64,000 bases of DNA, from contig CM069604.1 of assembly GCA_035771175.1 (NCBI GenBank), positions 19,655,115-19,719,114 of the forward strand, read 5' to 3'. The notes below the pieces were generated by a model, which ran no database searches, was not told the DNA's origin, and worked only from the letters and a program-made list of their open reading frames with translations. This document shows positions 54,054-64,000 of the stretch, one piece after another. Every line of letters begins with the position of its first letter. Position 1 is the stretch's first letter. The position numbers and the translations under genes are program-made. This stretch comes from Paratinospora sagittata. Taxonomy: Eukaryota; Streptophyta; Magnoliopsida; Ranunculales; Menispermaceae.

Positions 54054-55667
54054 CCACTTTGGACGTAGGTTGCTCATTTTTACACTTTGAAGAAGGGGAA
54101 GGGAGGTAGGAGAATGGAAAAATAAGATGAGAAGAGAAAATAAAGAGGAGGCTTGGATTTTGGTGCTCTCATGCCCAAAATCCCGCCAAGGTACATCATT
54201 TTTTCTCATTTTCTTCATTCTATCTCTTTCATGTGTGTTTACAAGCTTAATTTTGACATAGGGTTGTATGAATCCCGGAATTTAAGGGAGTCGTGGGAAA
54301 ACCAATGTTGGACTTAGGCTTTGATTTTGAGATATGCTAATCTAGATGGCATGGGGAGTCAATAAATGGTAAAACCCCTAATTTCTAAAAAGAAATTGGT
54401 GGGGTTTCATGGTTTTGACCTAAATTAGAAATTTAGACCTAGGGTTTACTATTCAAATTACATGTGATTTATGATGAATGTATGGGTAATTGTGGATGTA
54501 TGTCACTCCAAATTACTGATTTTGATTAGTGGATACCCTATGGTAGTGTAATTTTGACCTAGGCTATGTAATTTTGGCAATTTCCATGTGATTTGGGGAT
54601 TTGCATGTGATTTGGGAATTTTTGCCCAAATTGGGGCTTTTGACCCAAATCAAGTGAATTGATAAAATTGACTTGGGGATTGTTTAATTGGACCCAAATT
54701 GAGTAGAATCATGGGTTTAGAATGTTTGAACCTATGTTAAATTGGTATGACGTAGTTCATTTTGACTTTATGTTTTGTATTGGCCTAAATTGGGGATTTT
54801 GACTAAGACTTAGTCAATTGATGAAATTGACCCTAATTGTGATTGAATGTCATGTATTCTAGTGGTTGGATCATGGGGATCAACTTATCACATTCAATTG
54901 GGTTAATTTTGGGTTATATTGATATTAATTGGTTGAATCGAGCAATATGGGATTTGACTCATGTGTATAACCAATTTAGAATCTAATTGACTTTTGATTT
55001 GGGTTTAAATATGGGTTTTTGGCACACTTTATGGCTGAATTTCAGTTTGTGTAAACCATGTTATTTTTCAGGGTTTTGTGATTGATCTAGTAACCCATAT
55101 AGTCAATTGAAGACTTTGGTGCTTGGGGTGATTTGAGGCATCCTAATGTTTCTTGTGGTGATTGGAATTGGAATTGGAATTAGATTGGCTAAGCTTAGCC
55201 AATCAAGTGTGAGTGTTCTTTTACTTTTGGATTTCTTTATATGTGGCATTGTATTACTTAAACTGATTTGAATTCATACATATAAGTGTTATGCATGTTT
55301 TAATATTCCATGAAATGTATTAGAGCATAATTCATAGGGTTAGCAATTTTGTTGGGTCTCTTAATTGAGATTTCCCTTGGGAAGTTTCGTAAGTCTACTG
55401 GTGATCCCCAGTTGTGAACCTGGTAGAGGGTTTTATGGCTTGTGTATAGGTAGGTTAGCTTATGCTAGTCCTACATGTTGCACGACCCCAGAAATCCTAT
55501 TAAAATACGAGTATTGTGTGTCGGATCGGGCGTTATGTGTCACGCACCAGGCCTTTGATCGCCCTTGCTTAGGAGGTGTTAGGATTGCATGTGCATGATT
55601 ATAAATGATATGCATTGTCTTGTTTATGACATGATGCATTATATTGACATGCATGTAATCTTAATAA

Positions 55668-55671
<4 letters not shown>

Positions 55672-55753
<82 letters not shown>

Positions 55754-55755
55754 TA
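55672..55755. repeat. (TA)n followed by (TTTA)n microsatellite
   Basis: About 27 TA repeats, then TTTA repeats, inside TK7. Confidence 0.97.
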
Positions 55756-55999
55756 CATAGATGGGATGTGTTGGGTTTTGTATATTTTGTGGACTTAAGA
55801 AATTTTATTTTTGGTAAATTTGGAGAGGTAATATGTTTATTCATTGTTGATTATGTTTAGATGGATGTTATATTAGGATTGTATTTTATTGGGTTTAGTA
55901 TTGTATTAGGCTGACGGGACTTCAGGTGTACCGATGGAGGGTATACTCAGGGGTTTCATGTCGGTCATGACGTCACTTATTGTGGGTCGTAACACCCAA

Positions 56000-57431
56000 A
56001 GTTTACATTAAGCATATAACCCATACCTTTCAACTTCAACTTCAACCTTGTGTCACATTTACAAATATTAACTAGAATAACTACCATCAGTGGTCATGAA
56101 TATTGAGTCCACTTAGTACCCAACGTGAGTTTTCATGATGTTGTTAAAAGTCTATCTCCGCACCTTTCCGAGAATAAACCCAATATTGATAATGTGACTC
56201 CGCTATATAATAAATAATACCCCTTCAATATGACCAACTGAAGATTTATAAAATTCTCTTTTAATTCATGTTTAGTGTCAACTCATATGAATTAAAGGGT
56301 TTTCCCTTTTAAACCACATCATGCCATTTTCACAATCATACATGAACAAACATTCAAATATAATAGGATGAAATAATTAACAATATAACTAAAATTCTAC
56401 TCACAATAACCGCCAGAAGTTAAACTCCACACTCTCAACCAAGTGAATCACAACCCTCTAATATCACCTGCATAATTTATTTATTCATAATTCATCAATT
56501 ATATTCCATATAGCACACCATGTACATATACAAGCGCAAAAATACTCAACTAACTGTATTTGGTCTCATTCACATGTGAAAGTCTCCAAATACTCTTTCG
56601 AAACATTTTGAATATCATTTTGCAATGAAAAATAAAAATTTAAAAGCTTTCATCTATTATTTCACTAATTTCAAATTTCATCGTGTACATCGGAACCATT
56701 CAACCAATTCCTAAAAATAGTAATTGATATCCAAAAATCATGATTTTGATATCGAAATGTTCGAAATCGATCCCTTTACGATTCTATGGTCTCAAATCGT
56801 ATTTCCAATGGGGCTTAACAATGGTCCAAAGGTCACTAATGTCAAATTTGGCTTCCTGCAACTATATCGGCACCGAAACTATGATCCAACACATAAGAAC
56901 CTTAGATTTAGTGTTCCTACAACATAGGGAGTGTTAATCAACACTTCCAACTAATTTCTAGTCCATTTGGGTCAAAACCCCATTTCCGGAAACACTGTAA
57001 AACAATTCTCACAACAAAATTTAATCCGAGGGAAAGCTTGCGATTGGCTTCAACATCATTTTTAGGAAGAAATCTTATGAAAAACAATTACCAAAGTGTT
57101 GATTTGGCCAAGATTTGGTCTCCACCACCTTTCCCTCCTTCCTCTGCTATTTCTTGCTGGTTTCGGACGTGTTGGTATGAGGAAAAATAAAAGAAATTTT
57201 GTTTAAAACAATCTTCATCGCCTCACCCAAGTGGGCTGGCCCACCCAAATCCAGTTGACCCCTTTGCCTTTTCCTGTGTTTTTTCTTGCTTTTCACACCG
57301 ATATTTAACCCACTTAGCACACATCTATGACACCTATTTTCACATGCAAAACACCATACAATGACTCCCACTAGGGTCAATGACTTACACTGATTTGGGT
57401 ATCCGGTTTCTTGAAAATGAGGGTCGTTACA
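56000..57431 (-). repeat. TK5 5' LTR, far part
   Basis: Resumes after TK7 and ends GAGGGTCGTTACA, i.e. TGTAACGACCC on the coding strand. No genes; overlapping frames at 56724-56937 and 57147-57503 are not supported by any homology I can see. Together with 52700-53448 the LTR is about 2.2 kb. Confidence 0.82.
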
Positions 57432-57464
57432 TGTTTCTGTATGAAATTCCATATTTTTCCAAAG

Positions 57465-57660
57465 AGCAAGAAACGCGTTTTTATGTGCATTTCTCAATAG
57501 CACAATTCTGGAAATTTTGAAAAAATGTGTTTCTTAAACATGAACGCGTTTCTGCTTGACCGAATAAAATTTTTCACTAAGTCCAAAATCGAAAATGCGT
57601 TTATGCTTGACTGAGAGAAATTTTTGACTAAGTCCATACAAGAAACGCGTTTCTGCAATA
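57465..57660. repeat. Relic repeat with GAAACGCGTTTC palindromes
   Basis: Three GCGTTTNTG-type blocks: GAAACGCGTTTTTATG, GAACGCGTTTCTGCTTGACC and AATGCGTTTATGCTTGACTG, then AGAAACGCGTTTCTGC, with AATTTTTNACTAAGTCCA between. AGAAACGCGTTTCT is a perfect 14-base palindrome. It resembles the U3 palindrome arrays of the LTRs in this window. Confidence 0.7.
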
Positions 57661-58893
57661 CAAAAAATTTAAACATGTTTTTTTTTTATATGAGTGCAAT
57701 CAAAAAATGTTTTCTCGATCAAACAAGTCTAAATTCACTTGGATACACTAAATTTGATCAAATTGAAGAATGAACAAGTGTTAAACTCATTATGGATGAA
57801 AAGTCAAACTTTTGAATAAATTTGAAATCAGTTTGACTTTAAAAAATGGTTGACTTTTTTAAATCAAAAGTTAAATACATTTAACTCAACTTAAGATCAA
57901 TACAATTGAAGTGATTTTATAATCAAAACATAAATTAAGATAATTTTGATCAAACAGGAAAAAAGTTGACTTTCGGTCAAAAATAATTGACATTGTTAAA
58001 ACAAGAATGATTTTGAAATATGATGCATGCATGGACTTTGGCTGACACAAGTAGAAAATATTCTATATCCTTATGAAATCTAAGCAACTATATTACATAG
58101 ATGTGATTTTGATCGTCCGATTGCTTTGATCTATTTCGAGCTTTGACTTTAACTTTTTGGTTGACTTTACAAATATGATCATTTAAGTGTTGAAACACCT
58201 TAGTGAAATTTATTAGTATGCAAAGAATATTTTTTGCAATCATCAAAATATAAAAGGGTGAGGGTCAATAAGTCAACAACATGTTGAGTCAAAAGTTAAG
58301 TAATATAGAAATAGCTAGATAAATGTTGTTTACAGTTTGACGTTTGAACCTATAAGTCAAAACTTTCCTAGTATTTTGTTAGGTGCGTTTTGGTAGCTCA
58401 AATAGGGGTGTTTCATTTAACTTATAGTCTTAGTGAAAAGGTTAAACTTCCTAACATATATTGATAAAATCAATATTTAATTTGACATATATAAATCGTG
58501 AATTCACGACCATATCATGTGCCACTGATCATTGTTTGTTTCCACACAAGAGACACTCTAAATGCATATGTCAAAATAACTCAAGACGATTGGCCCTTAA
58601 TACGTACATTTCCTAGTTTACATTCATTTGAAATGTCGCTGAAAAGCTTATTGCAAAAATAAGGCTGCTGTAATAATATGTTTTATGAAACTGAACAAAA
58701 CGTACTGCCTGATTGGTACTGTAAATTATTAATGTAGAGAACCTCTATTTAAACAGTTCATATATATATCAAGAATTTTATATAGAGAAAAGCAATGACA
58801 ACACATATATATGTGAGCTCATGTCTTTCTTTAAGAAAGGTGAGTCCAAAAATAAATACTATAAGGACTCGACACAAACATATTAACCCAACT

Positions 58894-58914
58894 CATGCAT
58901 GCATGCATGCATGC
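58894..58914. repeat. (CATG)n microsatellite
   Basis: Five copies of CATG, a self-complementary repeat. Confidence 0.95.
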
Positions 58915-59125
58915 CACACGCAAATGTGCCTTACATCGTCACATCGGAAAAGAGAAGTGTTATTTATACCCAACTTTAACATTCGTCTTCAAAACACAAC
59001 CCACTTAGTACATTGGACGTTCTTTCTAAAAAGCACTTAGGATGTGTCTTTTTTTTTTCTTTTTTTTTTTAAAAGTCATTGAATTATGCATCAATTCGTG
59101 TTTTGAGAGCATCTAATATACACCA

Positions 59126-62100
59126 TGTAATACCCTGTTTCAAAAACCAAACAATTCAATCAAAAAACAAAAGGATCCACAAATTCAGTAAGCTTGAGAG
59201 ATCAACATATAACTAAGGATCAACAAATAAAACAAAAAATTAAAGAAAAAGAAATTACTAAGATTCCCCAAGAAAAAAACTCAGTATATGAATGCTCAAC
59301 CAAAAACTTCCTTATGAAAAATACACGATTTAATCTAAACCACTTATAATTTGAGAAATCTTCCAGTTAACCGTCCAAATTATTCAAAAAAAAAAAAAAA
59401 GGGAGATAAACTTCCAAAATCAAAGACAGACAAATTCGAAGTATGAACTTAAATCTCACTGGTGACAGCATCATTGAAAAGATCAAAACTCCAAAACGAG
59501 CAAGAGAAAAAAAAATCAAAAAAAAAAAAAGATCTCAAACATGATCCAGAAATCTCGCCGACATGTCGCCTGGAATCTCGCCGAGATCTCGCCGACATGT
59601 CGCCTGAAACCTCGCCGAGATCCGCCGAAAACCCTTCGCTTCTCGCTCTCTTTAAACCCAATTGCCGAAAATAACGCACAAGCCTCTCGAAACCCTCTTC
59701 TCTTCTCTCTTCCTTTCTTCCAGCGCACACCGCCACCGCGCTCTATCCGCCACGGATCTCGCCGTCGTCGCCCTTCCTCTTCTCTTCTCCGCCACTGCAC
59801 TCGTCGCCGCTCTCTCTTTCTTCTCTTCTCTGCATCGCCACTCTCGATCTCTTGCTCTCACTTCCGATCTCTCGCCTCGCCTCGCCTCCGATCTCTCGGT
59901 CTCTGCCCTCTGCATCTCACCCTCACTCTCTTCTTCTTCTTCTTCTCCTTTTCCCCATTCTCTTTTCTTTCCTTTTTTTCTCTCTCTCCCCTGTTTTCTC
60001 CCTTCATTCCGTCCTGCAACTCAAGCATATTTTAGTTTAGTTTATTTTTTTTTCTTTTCTTTTAAGCAACCAACTCAAGCATATTTTAGTTTAGTTTATT
60101 TATTTATTTTTTTTTTCTTTTAAGCAACCAACAGTAATACATTTATATGTATCATACATAATTTTTACCAGTGTTATTAATATTATTTTTTATTGCAACT
60201 CCAGTGTTATTATTTTTTTAAGCAATCAAGATGTTATATAATATATTTATATGTATCATACATTTTTTTTAACCAAGTGTTATTATTTTTTAAACATGAC
60301 AATTCAAGTATTATCATTTTTTAGCAACCAAAATGTTATATATATATATTTATATATATATGTCATATATACAATACGTTATTATTTTTTAAAACATTGC
60401 AATTCAAGTATTATTATTTTTTAAGCAACCAAAATGTTATGTAATATATTTATATATATATCATACATACAATACGTTATTATTATTTTTTTTAACCATT
60501 GCAACTCAATTATTTATTTTTTTAGCAATCAAGATATTATATAATATATTTATATGTATCATACATAATTTTTTTACCAAGTGTTATTATTTTTTAAAAC
60601 ATTACAACTCAAGTGTTATTATTTTTTTTTAGCAACCAAAATGTTATTTAATATATTTATATATATATCACATATTGTATTATATCATGTTATACCATAC
60701 ACATCATTATATCATATCACAAGGCACTATAATATGTTATTATATATATATATTTATATACTTAGTTTAAACATCCAACCACTATATATATATATATATA
60801 TATATATGTCTATATATGTATATGTATATATCTCTACACTCATAATCGAGTAATTATATTAACAAACGTAATATACGTGTACAGGTTGATTACCACGCGT
60901 GACGAGGAATTTAAGTAATTTAGAATTTAGCGATTCAGGTGGGAATAATTCTAGGCCTTCATAATATTTTATTTAATATATAGATAGGAATGTTAAATTA
61001 ATTAGGTCCATAGTATTATTAGATTGCTTATGCATGCCTATTGTACATGATTATATATATACAATGTTGTGATTGTGTTAGCCATGATGATATGTGTGTT
61101 AACATGATTTTTATTCTGATCAAATAATAATTGGATGCATGAAATTCATGTGGTAGTTGAATTCATTTATAAATTATAATGCCTGATAATGAAATGTATG
61201 ATTTGGAATATTGGCATAGTGAATGCGTGAACATTATTATAATTGATTTTGTGACATGATACCATGTGTAGTGGAGTTGAATATATTTTATGAATGCGCT
61301 TAATATCGTGCTTATACCGTACGCATGACGTGACATCACTAAATAACACGATTAAGGTAAGAATCACACATATGGGGCAGTTATTCTAAGGAATATCGCC
61401 AATGTTCTAATTTTTGGGCTGTGCCACCCTGAGTTTGATTTTCTAACGGTACGTGATTTGGAACGTGATGAAATTATCGACTCAAATAATCTAATGTTGT
61501 AACGATTAATGTGTGAAACTTGTTTGTAATGTTCTAGTGTATGTATTACAATAAAATATTGTGAATTGTTTAGATAACCCACTGGGCTTTCAAGCTCACC
61601 CCTAATTTTTATATGCAGGTGCTTAGGAGAATAAAATTGCGAGTTCGTGACATAGTGCAGAGTAGTAGGGGTGGGTTAATTAATTAGTATTATGGGACTG
61701 AATATTTTCATTTAATTTTTAAAGGTTTATTATTCAAACGAATTGTATTGATAATTGAAATTCAATGGATATTATTATGATCAGTAAAGACCCTGTGATT
61801 TAATTCACGTGTGAATGCCTTGGAATAGAATTCATTAATTCTATTTGATGATTGTATTTTAATGTTGTGTCCATAATGAATGGACAAGGGCAAGTATCAT
61901 CGTATGAAGATAACAATTGTATGAAAAATTAAAGGTATTCGTTTATCTTAACCAGTAAGTTGGATGGAAGAATATAAACTCATAGTTTTGCAAATCTTAT
62001 TATTTATAAAATGGTTATGGGTTAAGATAGACGGATATGAGTAACGTCTCGATTTTCAGTGATACTTTATATAAAAATAAAATATTCATTATCTTCCAAA

Positions 62101-62135
62101 AAAAAAAAATTAGTTTTGAAAATCGGGGTGTTACA
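59126..62135 (+). repeat. TY6 5' LTR
   Basis: 3010 bases. Three zones: a first part with a CG-rich repeat (CTCGCCGACATGTCGCC twice, 59567-59605) and a long pyrimidine-rich tract (59690-60060); an AT-rich middle with ~105-bp tandem repeats (60017-60690) and (TA)n at 60781-60810; and an end with CACTGGGCTTTCAAGCTCA and TATATGCAGGTGC. Frames at 59449-60123 on both strands come from the CG/pyrimidine tract and are low complexity. No internal gene. Confidence 0.85.
60017..60690 (+). repeat. Tandem repeats in the TY6 LTR
   Basis: First two short units of ~52 bases (CAACTCAAGCATATTTTAGT ...) at about 60017 and 60069, then about five units of ~100-110 bases. Each has CAACTCAAGTGTTATTATTT, TTTAGCAACCAAAATGTTAT and ATATATTTATATGTATCATA. 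The unit borders are blurred by T-runs. Confidence 0.8.
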
Positions 62136-62138
62136 GTT

Positions 62139-62150
62139 TGGTATCAGAGC
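62139..62150 (+). other. TY6 primer binding site
   Basis: TGGTATCAGAGC, three bases after the LTR end. Complementary to initiator tRNA-Met. Confidence 0.95.
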
Positions 62151-62940
62151 TTTAGGCTTCAGATCATGGGAAGTGTTACAACGAATTTTGAGAAGCTTAG
62201 TATCAGTGAGTAGGTATCAAATCTTTATGAGATTAGGGTTCAACTTGAACTAGATAAATATGTCAATTATAAACTTTATAACATGATATCGAGAATGAAA
62301 GTACAGTGGGTCTAACAAACTCAAAGCTTTTAGGACATCAATTAGAGACGAGAACTTGTATGAAAACTGTTTGGTTAGAATCTGAGATCATGATGAATCT
62401 TTTATTCTTGGTTCCAAAGCGGTATGGGACGTGGAGGAATTTAAGGGTATTTGAGGAGTCTTGATCTTGGAGACTAGCAGGCCATGTTTGGTGAATGACT
62501 AACAACTCTAGACGAGCTTGTATCGCTACGTTCAACTGGTATGGGACAACTTGAACATAGTGGATACCTGGGAAGCCTTAGTTGGTAGGACATTTGCGCA
62601 TTGTTTGGGTGTATTGAAGTTTCTTTATGGAAGCTTATATCACCGGGCTAGAGTGGTATGGGACACTTGAATACGGAGGGTATAAGTGAAAGTTTGGGAA
62701 TTTTCTTTATACCATTGTTGTGTGGTATGTTGTTTGTTTGTTTGCTTGTCTTGTTTACATGTATCAAAACCAAATCATGTACCCTGTGACAATCATGGAT
62801 TGTCAAAATTTTATGAAACCTAGAAACTGAATCAATAGGATCATTTTATTTTCGAGAACTTAGAATTCTGAATCTAGAGTCACCCTAACCGGAAATAATT
62901 ATCTCCTGTAGTACTAAAGATGAGTTGAAATTTTATAGAT
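62151..62940 (+). other. TY6 leader
   Basis: About 790 bases between primer site and gag with several GGTATGGGAC-type words (62421, 62540, 62653), probably an internal old repeat. No ORF of note. Confidence 0.6.
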
Positions 62941-64000
62941 GGCTGCACCTCGAAGAAGGAACACAAGGTCTGTGAGTGGTCTCATAAGGGACACTGAACC
63001 TGCTGAGCAGACACAATCGACATCCGAATCTCAAACATACAAATCAAACAGTGAATGTTGACTCTGCTGGAACAGAGAACGTCCAACCTACAACAGTTTC
63101 AACCCCTGGAATTGTTTTGGGACCAGAGATGATGGCTGAATTTGTGAGGCAAGTCGTGGAACAGGTGACCAGACAGATGCCTCAACCTCAACAGAATCCA
63201 ACTATTGTGGTGTAGAATGAAACAGGAACTCGAAACATCAGGAGACCTGAAGAAAAGGAATGGGCAGATCAATTGAAAGATTTCCAACGTATGCATCCGT
63301 CGAAATTTGAAGGCAAACCAGATCCAAGGGAAGCTGACAAGTGGTTCTAGGAGGTTCAGGAACACTTGAAAGTTCTGGGAGTAACTGGTCCAAGAATGGT
63401 GGCAATTGCTGCTCACCAATTCATAGGTGAGGCCAAACATTGGTGGAGAATGGTTAAAGAAAGTCCTACAGTGCATGTGAACACTATGACCTGGGCGACT
63501 TTTGAAGACATATTTTATGATAAATTCTTTCCCAAAGCGAACAGAAAAGAACTACAATCTGAATTTGTGAGACTGATACAGAGGAACATGACAGTGGCAG
63601 AATATGAGGCAAAGTTTATCGAACTTTCCAGATTTGCTCGTGAACTGGTCGCCAATGAACAGATGAAAGCTAGTAGATTTGCAGAAGGTCTCAAATTGGA
63701 GATTAGAAAGGTGGTTGTTCCGATGAATCTGGAGACTTACAAAGAGGTAGTTGAACGAGCCCTGTTAGTAGAAAGAGAACTGAACCTACAAGAAACAATA
63801 CGGAACAGGAACAAAAGGCCGCAAGGACAGAATTCTGATTACCAGAACAATCACAACAAGAGGCAGAATCTGAATAATTTCGGTGGCAATGGTAATATGT
63901 GGAACAGAAACACGTTCAACAATGGGAACCAGTGAAACAGGGGACAGAATCCCAACAACGGATCAGGAGGGTCTAGGCATAATGGTGGACAACAGATGCA
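62941..64000 (+). pseudogene. TY6 gag, 3' end outside the window
   Basis: ATG 62941 (MAAPRRRNTRSV). A frameshift near 63045 is followed by FVRQVVEQVTRQMPQPQQ, then a TAG at 63213, FQRMHPSKFEGKPDPREADK, a TAG at 63348 for Trp, and the capsid core from 63366: FIGEAKHWWRM, TWATFEDIFYDKFFPKANRK, LIQRNMTVAEYEAKFIELSR, EGLKLEIRKVV. This is a clear Retrotrans_gag domain. The C-terminal part is Asn/Gly/Gln-rich (NNHNKRQNLNNFGGNGN); a TGA at 63933 replaces Trp. A zinc knuckle would follow beyond the window. Confidence 0.88.

Larger units (their letters stand above)
53449..55994 (+). mobile_element. TK7: gypsy solo LTR with perfect CCCAA duplication
   Basis: TGTAGCACCTATACC to GGTCGTAACA, 2546 bases, flanked by CCCAA (53444-53448 and 55995-55999). 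The end CGGTCATGACGTCAC...CGTAACA matches the TK2 LTR end. It contains a 9-bp perfect inverted repeat CAATGGAGC/GCTCCATTG (53648-53667), CACCGTTGGATTGAGCTGAA near 53867, TATAAAAG at 54046-54053, and a (TA)n/(TTTA)n run at 55672-55755. No genes; frames 55365-55598 and 55460-55654 overlap on opposite strands and are chance. Confidence 0.92.
50839..57431 (-). mobile_element. TK5: Tekay/Del-like chromovirus, 5' half only
   Basis: Minus-strand 5' LTR (52700-53448 and 56000-57431), primer site 52686-52695, gag and protease (52517-50839). It ends abruptly in protease after VDCFAKKIIFQI, next to the old LTR fragment, so RT onwards is lost. Its LTR start is TGTAACGACCC at 57431. TGTTT (57432-57436) would be the target duplication. 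Solo LTR TK7 is inserted in its 5' LTR. Confidence 0.85.
57432..59125. other. Gene-free stretch between TK5 and TY6
   Basis: About 1.7 kb. 57465-57660 has repeated AACGCGTTTCTGC and AATTTTTCACTAAGTCC blocks with a period near 50, probably a relic LTR. 57830-58180 is rich in TTGACTTT. A TATATA-rich stretch near 58760 and a (CATG)n run at 58894-58914 follow, then a poly-T/A tract near 59050. No coding region, tRNA or known element end was found. The plus frame 58795-59040 is short and unsupported. Confidence 0.6.
59126..64000 (+). mobile_element. TY6: Ty3/gypsy element, 5' end to gag, running off the window
   Basis: 5' LTR 59126-62135, primer site 62139-62150, leader, gag from 62941. LTR start TGTAATACCCTG, end GGGGTGTTACA. 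CACCA (59121-59125) should be its target duplication. The gag differs clearly from the TK gags (no shared linker), so it is another lineage. The class beyond gypsy cannot be decided without pol. Confidence 0.88.

Noticed and set aside
57432..59125. Host gene or promoter between TK5 and TY6
   Set aside because: No frame above about 80 codons, no recognisable domain or splice pattern; cannot be excluded that it is a distal intergenic piece of a host gene.
59449..60123. Overlapping frames of up to 164 codons on both strands
   Set aside because: Located in a CG/CT-rich tract inside the TY6 LTR. Ser/Phe/Arg low complexity, several frames open at once, no domain.

Overview
The window is eukaryotic and almost certainly a transposon-dense intergenic region of a flowering plant. 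Evidence: AT-rich sequence, Ty3/gypsy and Ty1/copia LTR retrotransposons with plant-type primer sites complementary to initiator tRNA-Met (TGGTATCAGA...), (TA)n microsatellites, and no intact host gene. I found no rRNA, tRNA gene, CRISPR array or bacterial-type operon. The exact species cannot be read from the sequence. Working names: AT = Athila/Tat-like; TK = Tekay/Del-like chromovirus; SR = SIRE/Maximus-like copia; TY6 = gypsy element at the right edge.

Bases 1-47860 are one nest. The outermost element is TK4 (minus strand): its 5' LTR is at 45679-47860, its protease-to-integrase remains are at 15547-18427, and its 3' end lies beyond the left edge. TK2 (plus strand, 6021-15546) is inserted in the TK4 integrase tail. 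TK2 is itself broken by AT1 (minus, 1-6020, starting outside the window) and, in its 3' LTR, by a copia-type solo LTR SR-A (10816-15265). SR-A holds a gypsy solo LTR, AT2 (12956-14541), with a perfect CATAT target duplication. On the other side TK4 is broken by a recombined cluster of SR elements (18428-24688 and 43219-45396). The gag of SR-B is split by TK3 (24689-43218). The 3' LTR of TK3 is split by SR-1 (32509-40893, perfect TATAA duplication), and the second TK3 LTR serves as the empty-site reference. This gives four insertion layers.

From 47861 to 64000 follow: an old TK LTR fragment split by the solo LTR SR-D (47962-50327, TGATA duplication); a degraded minus-strand TK5 (50839-57431) whose 5' LTR is split by a solo LTR TK7 (53449-55994, CCCAA duplication); about 1.7 kb without genes; and the start of TY6 (59126 to the window end) with a 3-kb LTR, primer site and gag. 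Every coding region has stops, frameshifts or deletions, so none should make a full protein.

The most interesting signals are not genes. (1) The R/U5 part of three different SR LTR subfamilies carries tandem short stem-loops with changing but compensating stems and 8-9-nt loops related to CCCGTAA. (2) The U3 part of the same LTRs carries a second array, of about 30-nt imperfect hairpins built on GGCGCT and AGCGTCC, always just upstream of a TATAAATA box. Short GC-rich palindromes also occur in the LTRs of the unrelated gypsy families here. (3) SR-1 has gag and a long coiled-coil ORF2 but no pol, and ORF2 has its own copy of the hairpin-plus-TATA promoter layout. Novelty cannot be judged without database searches.
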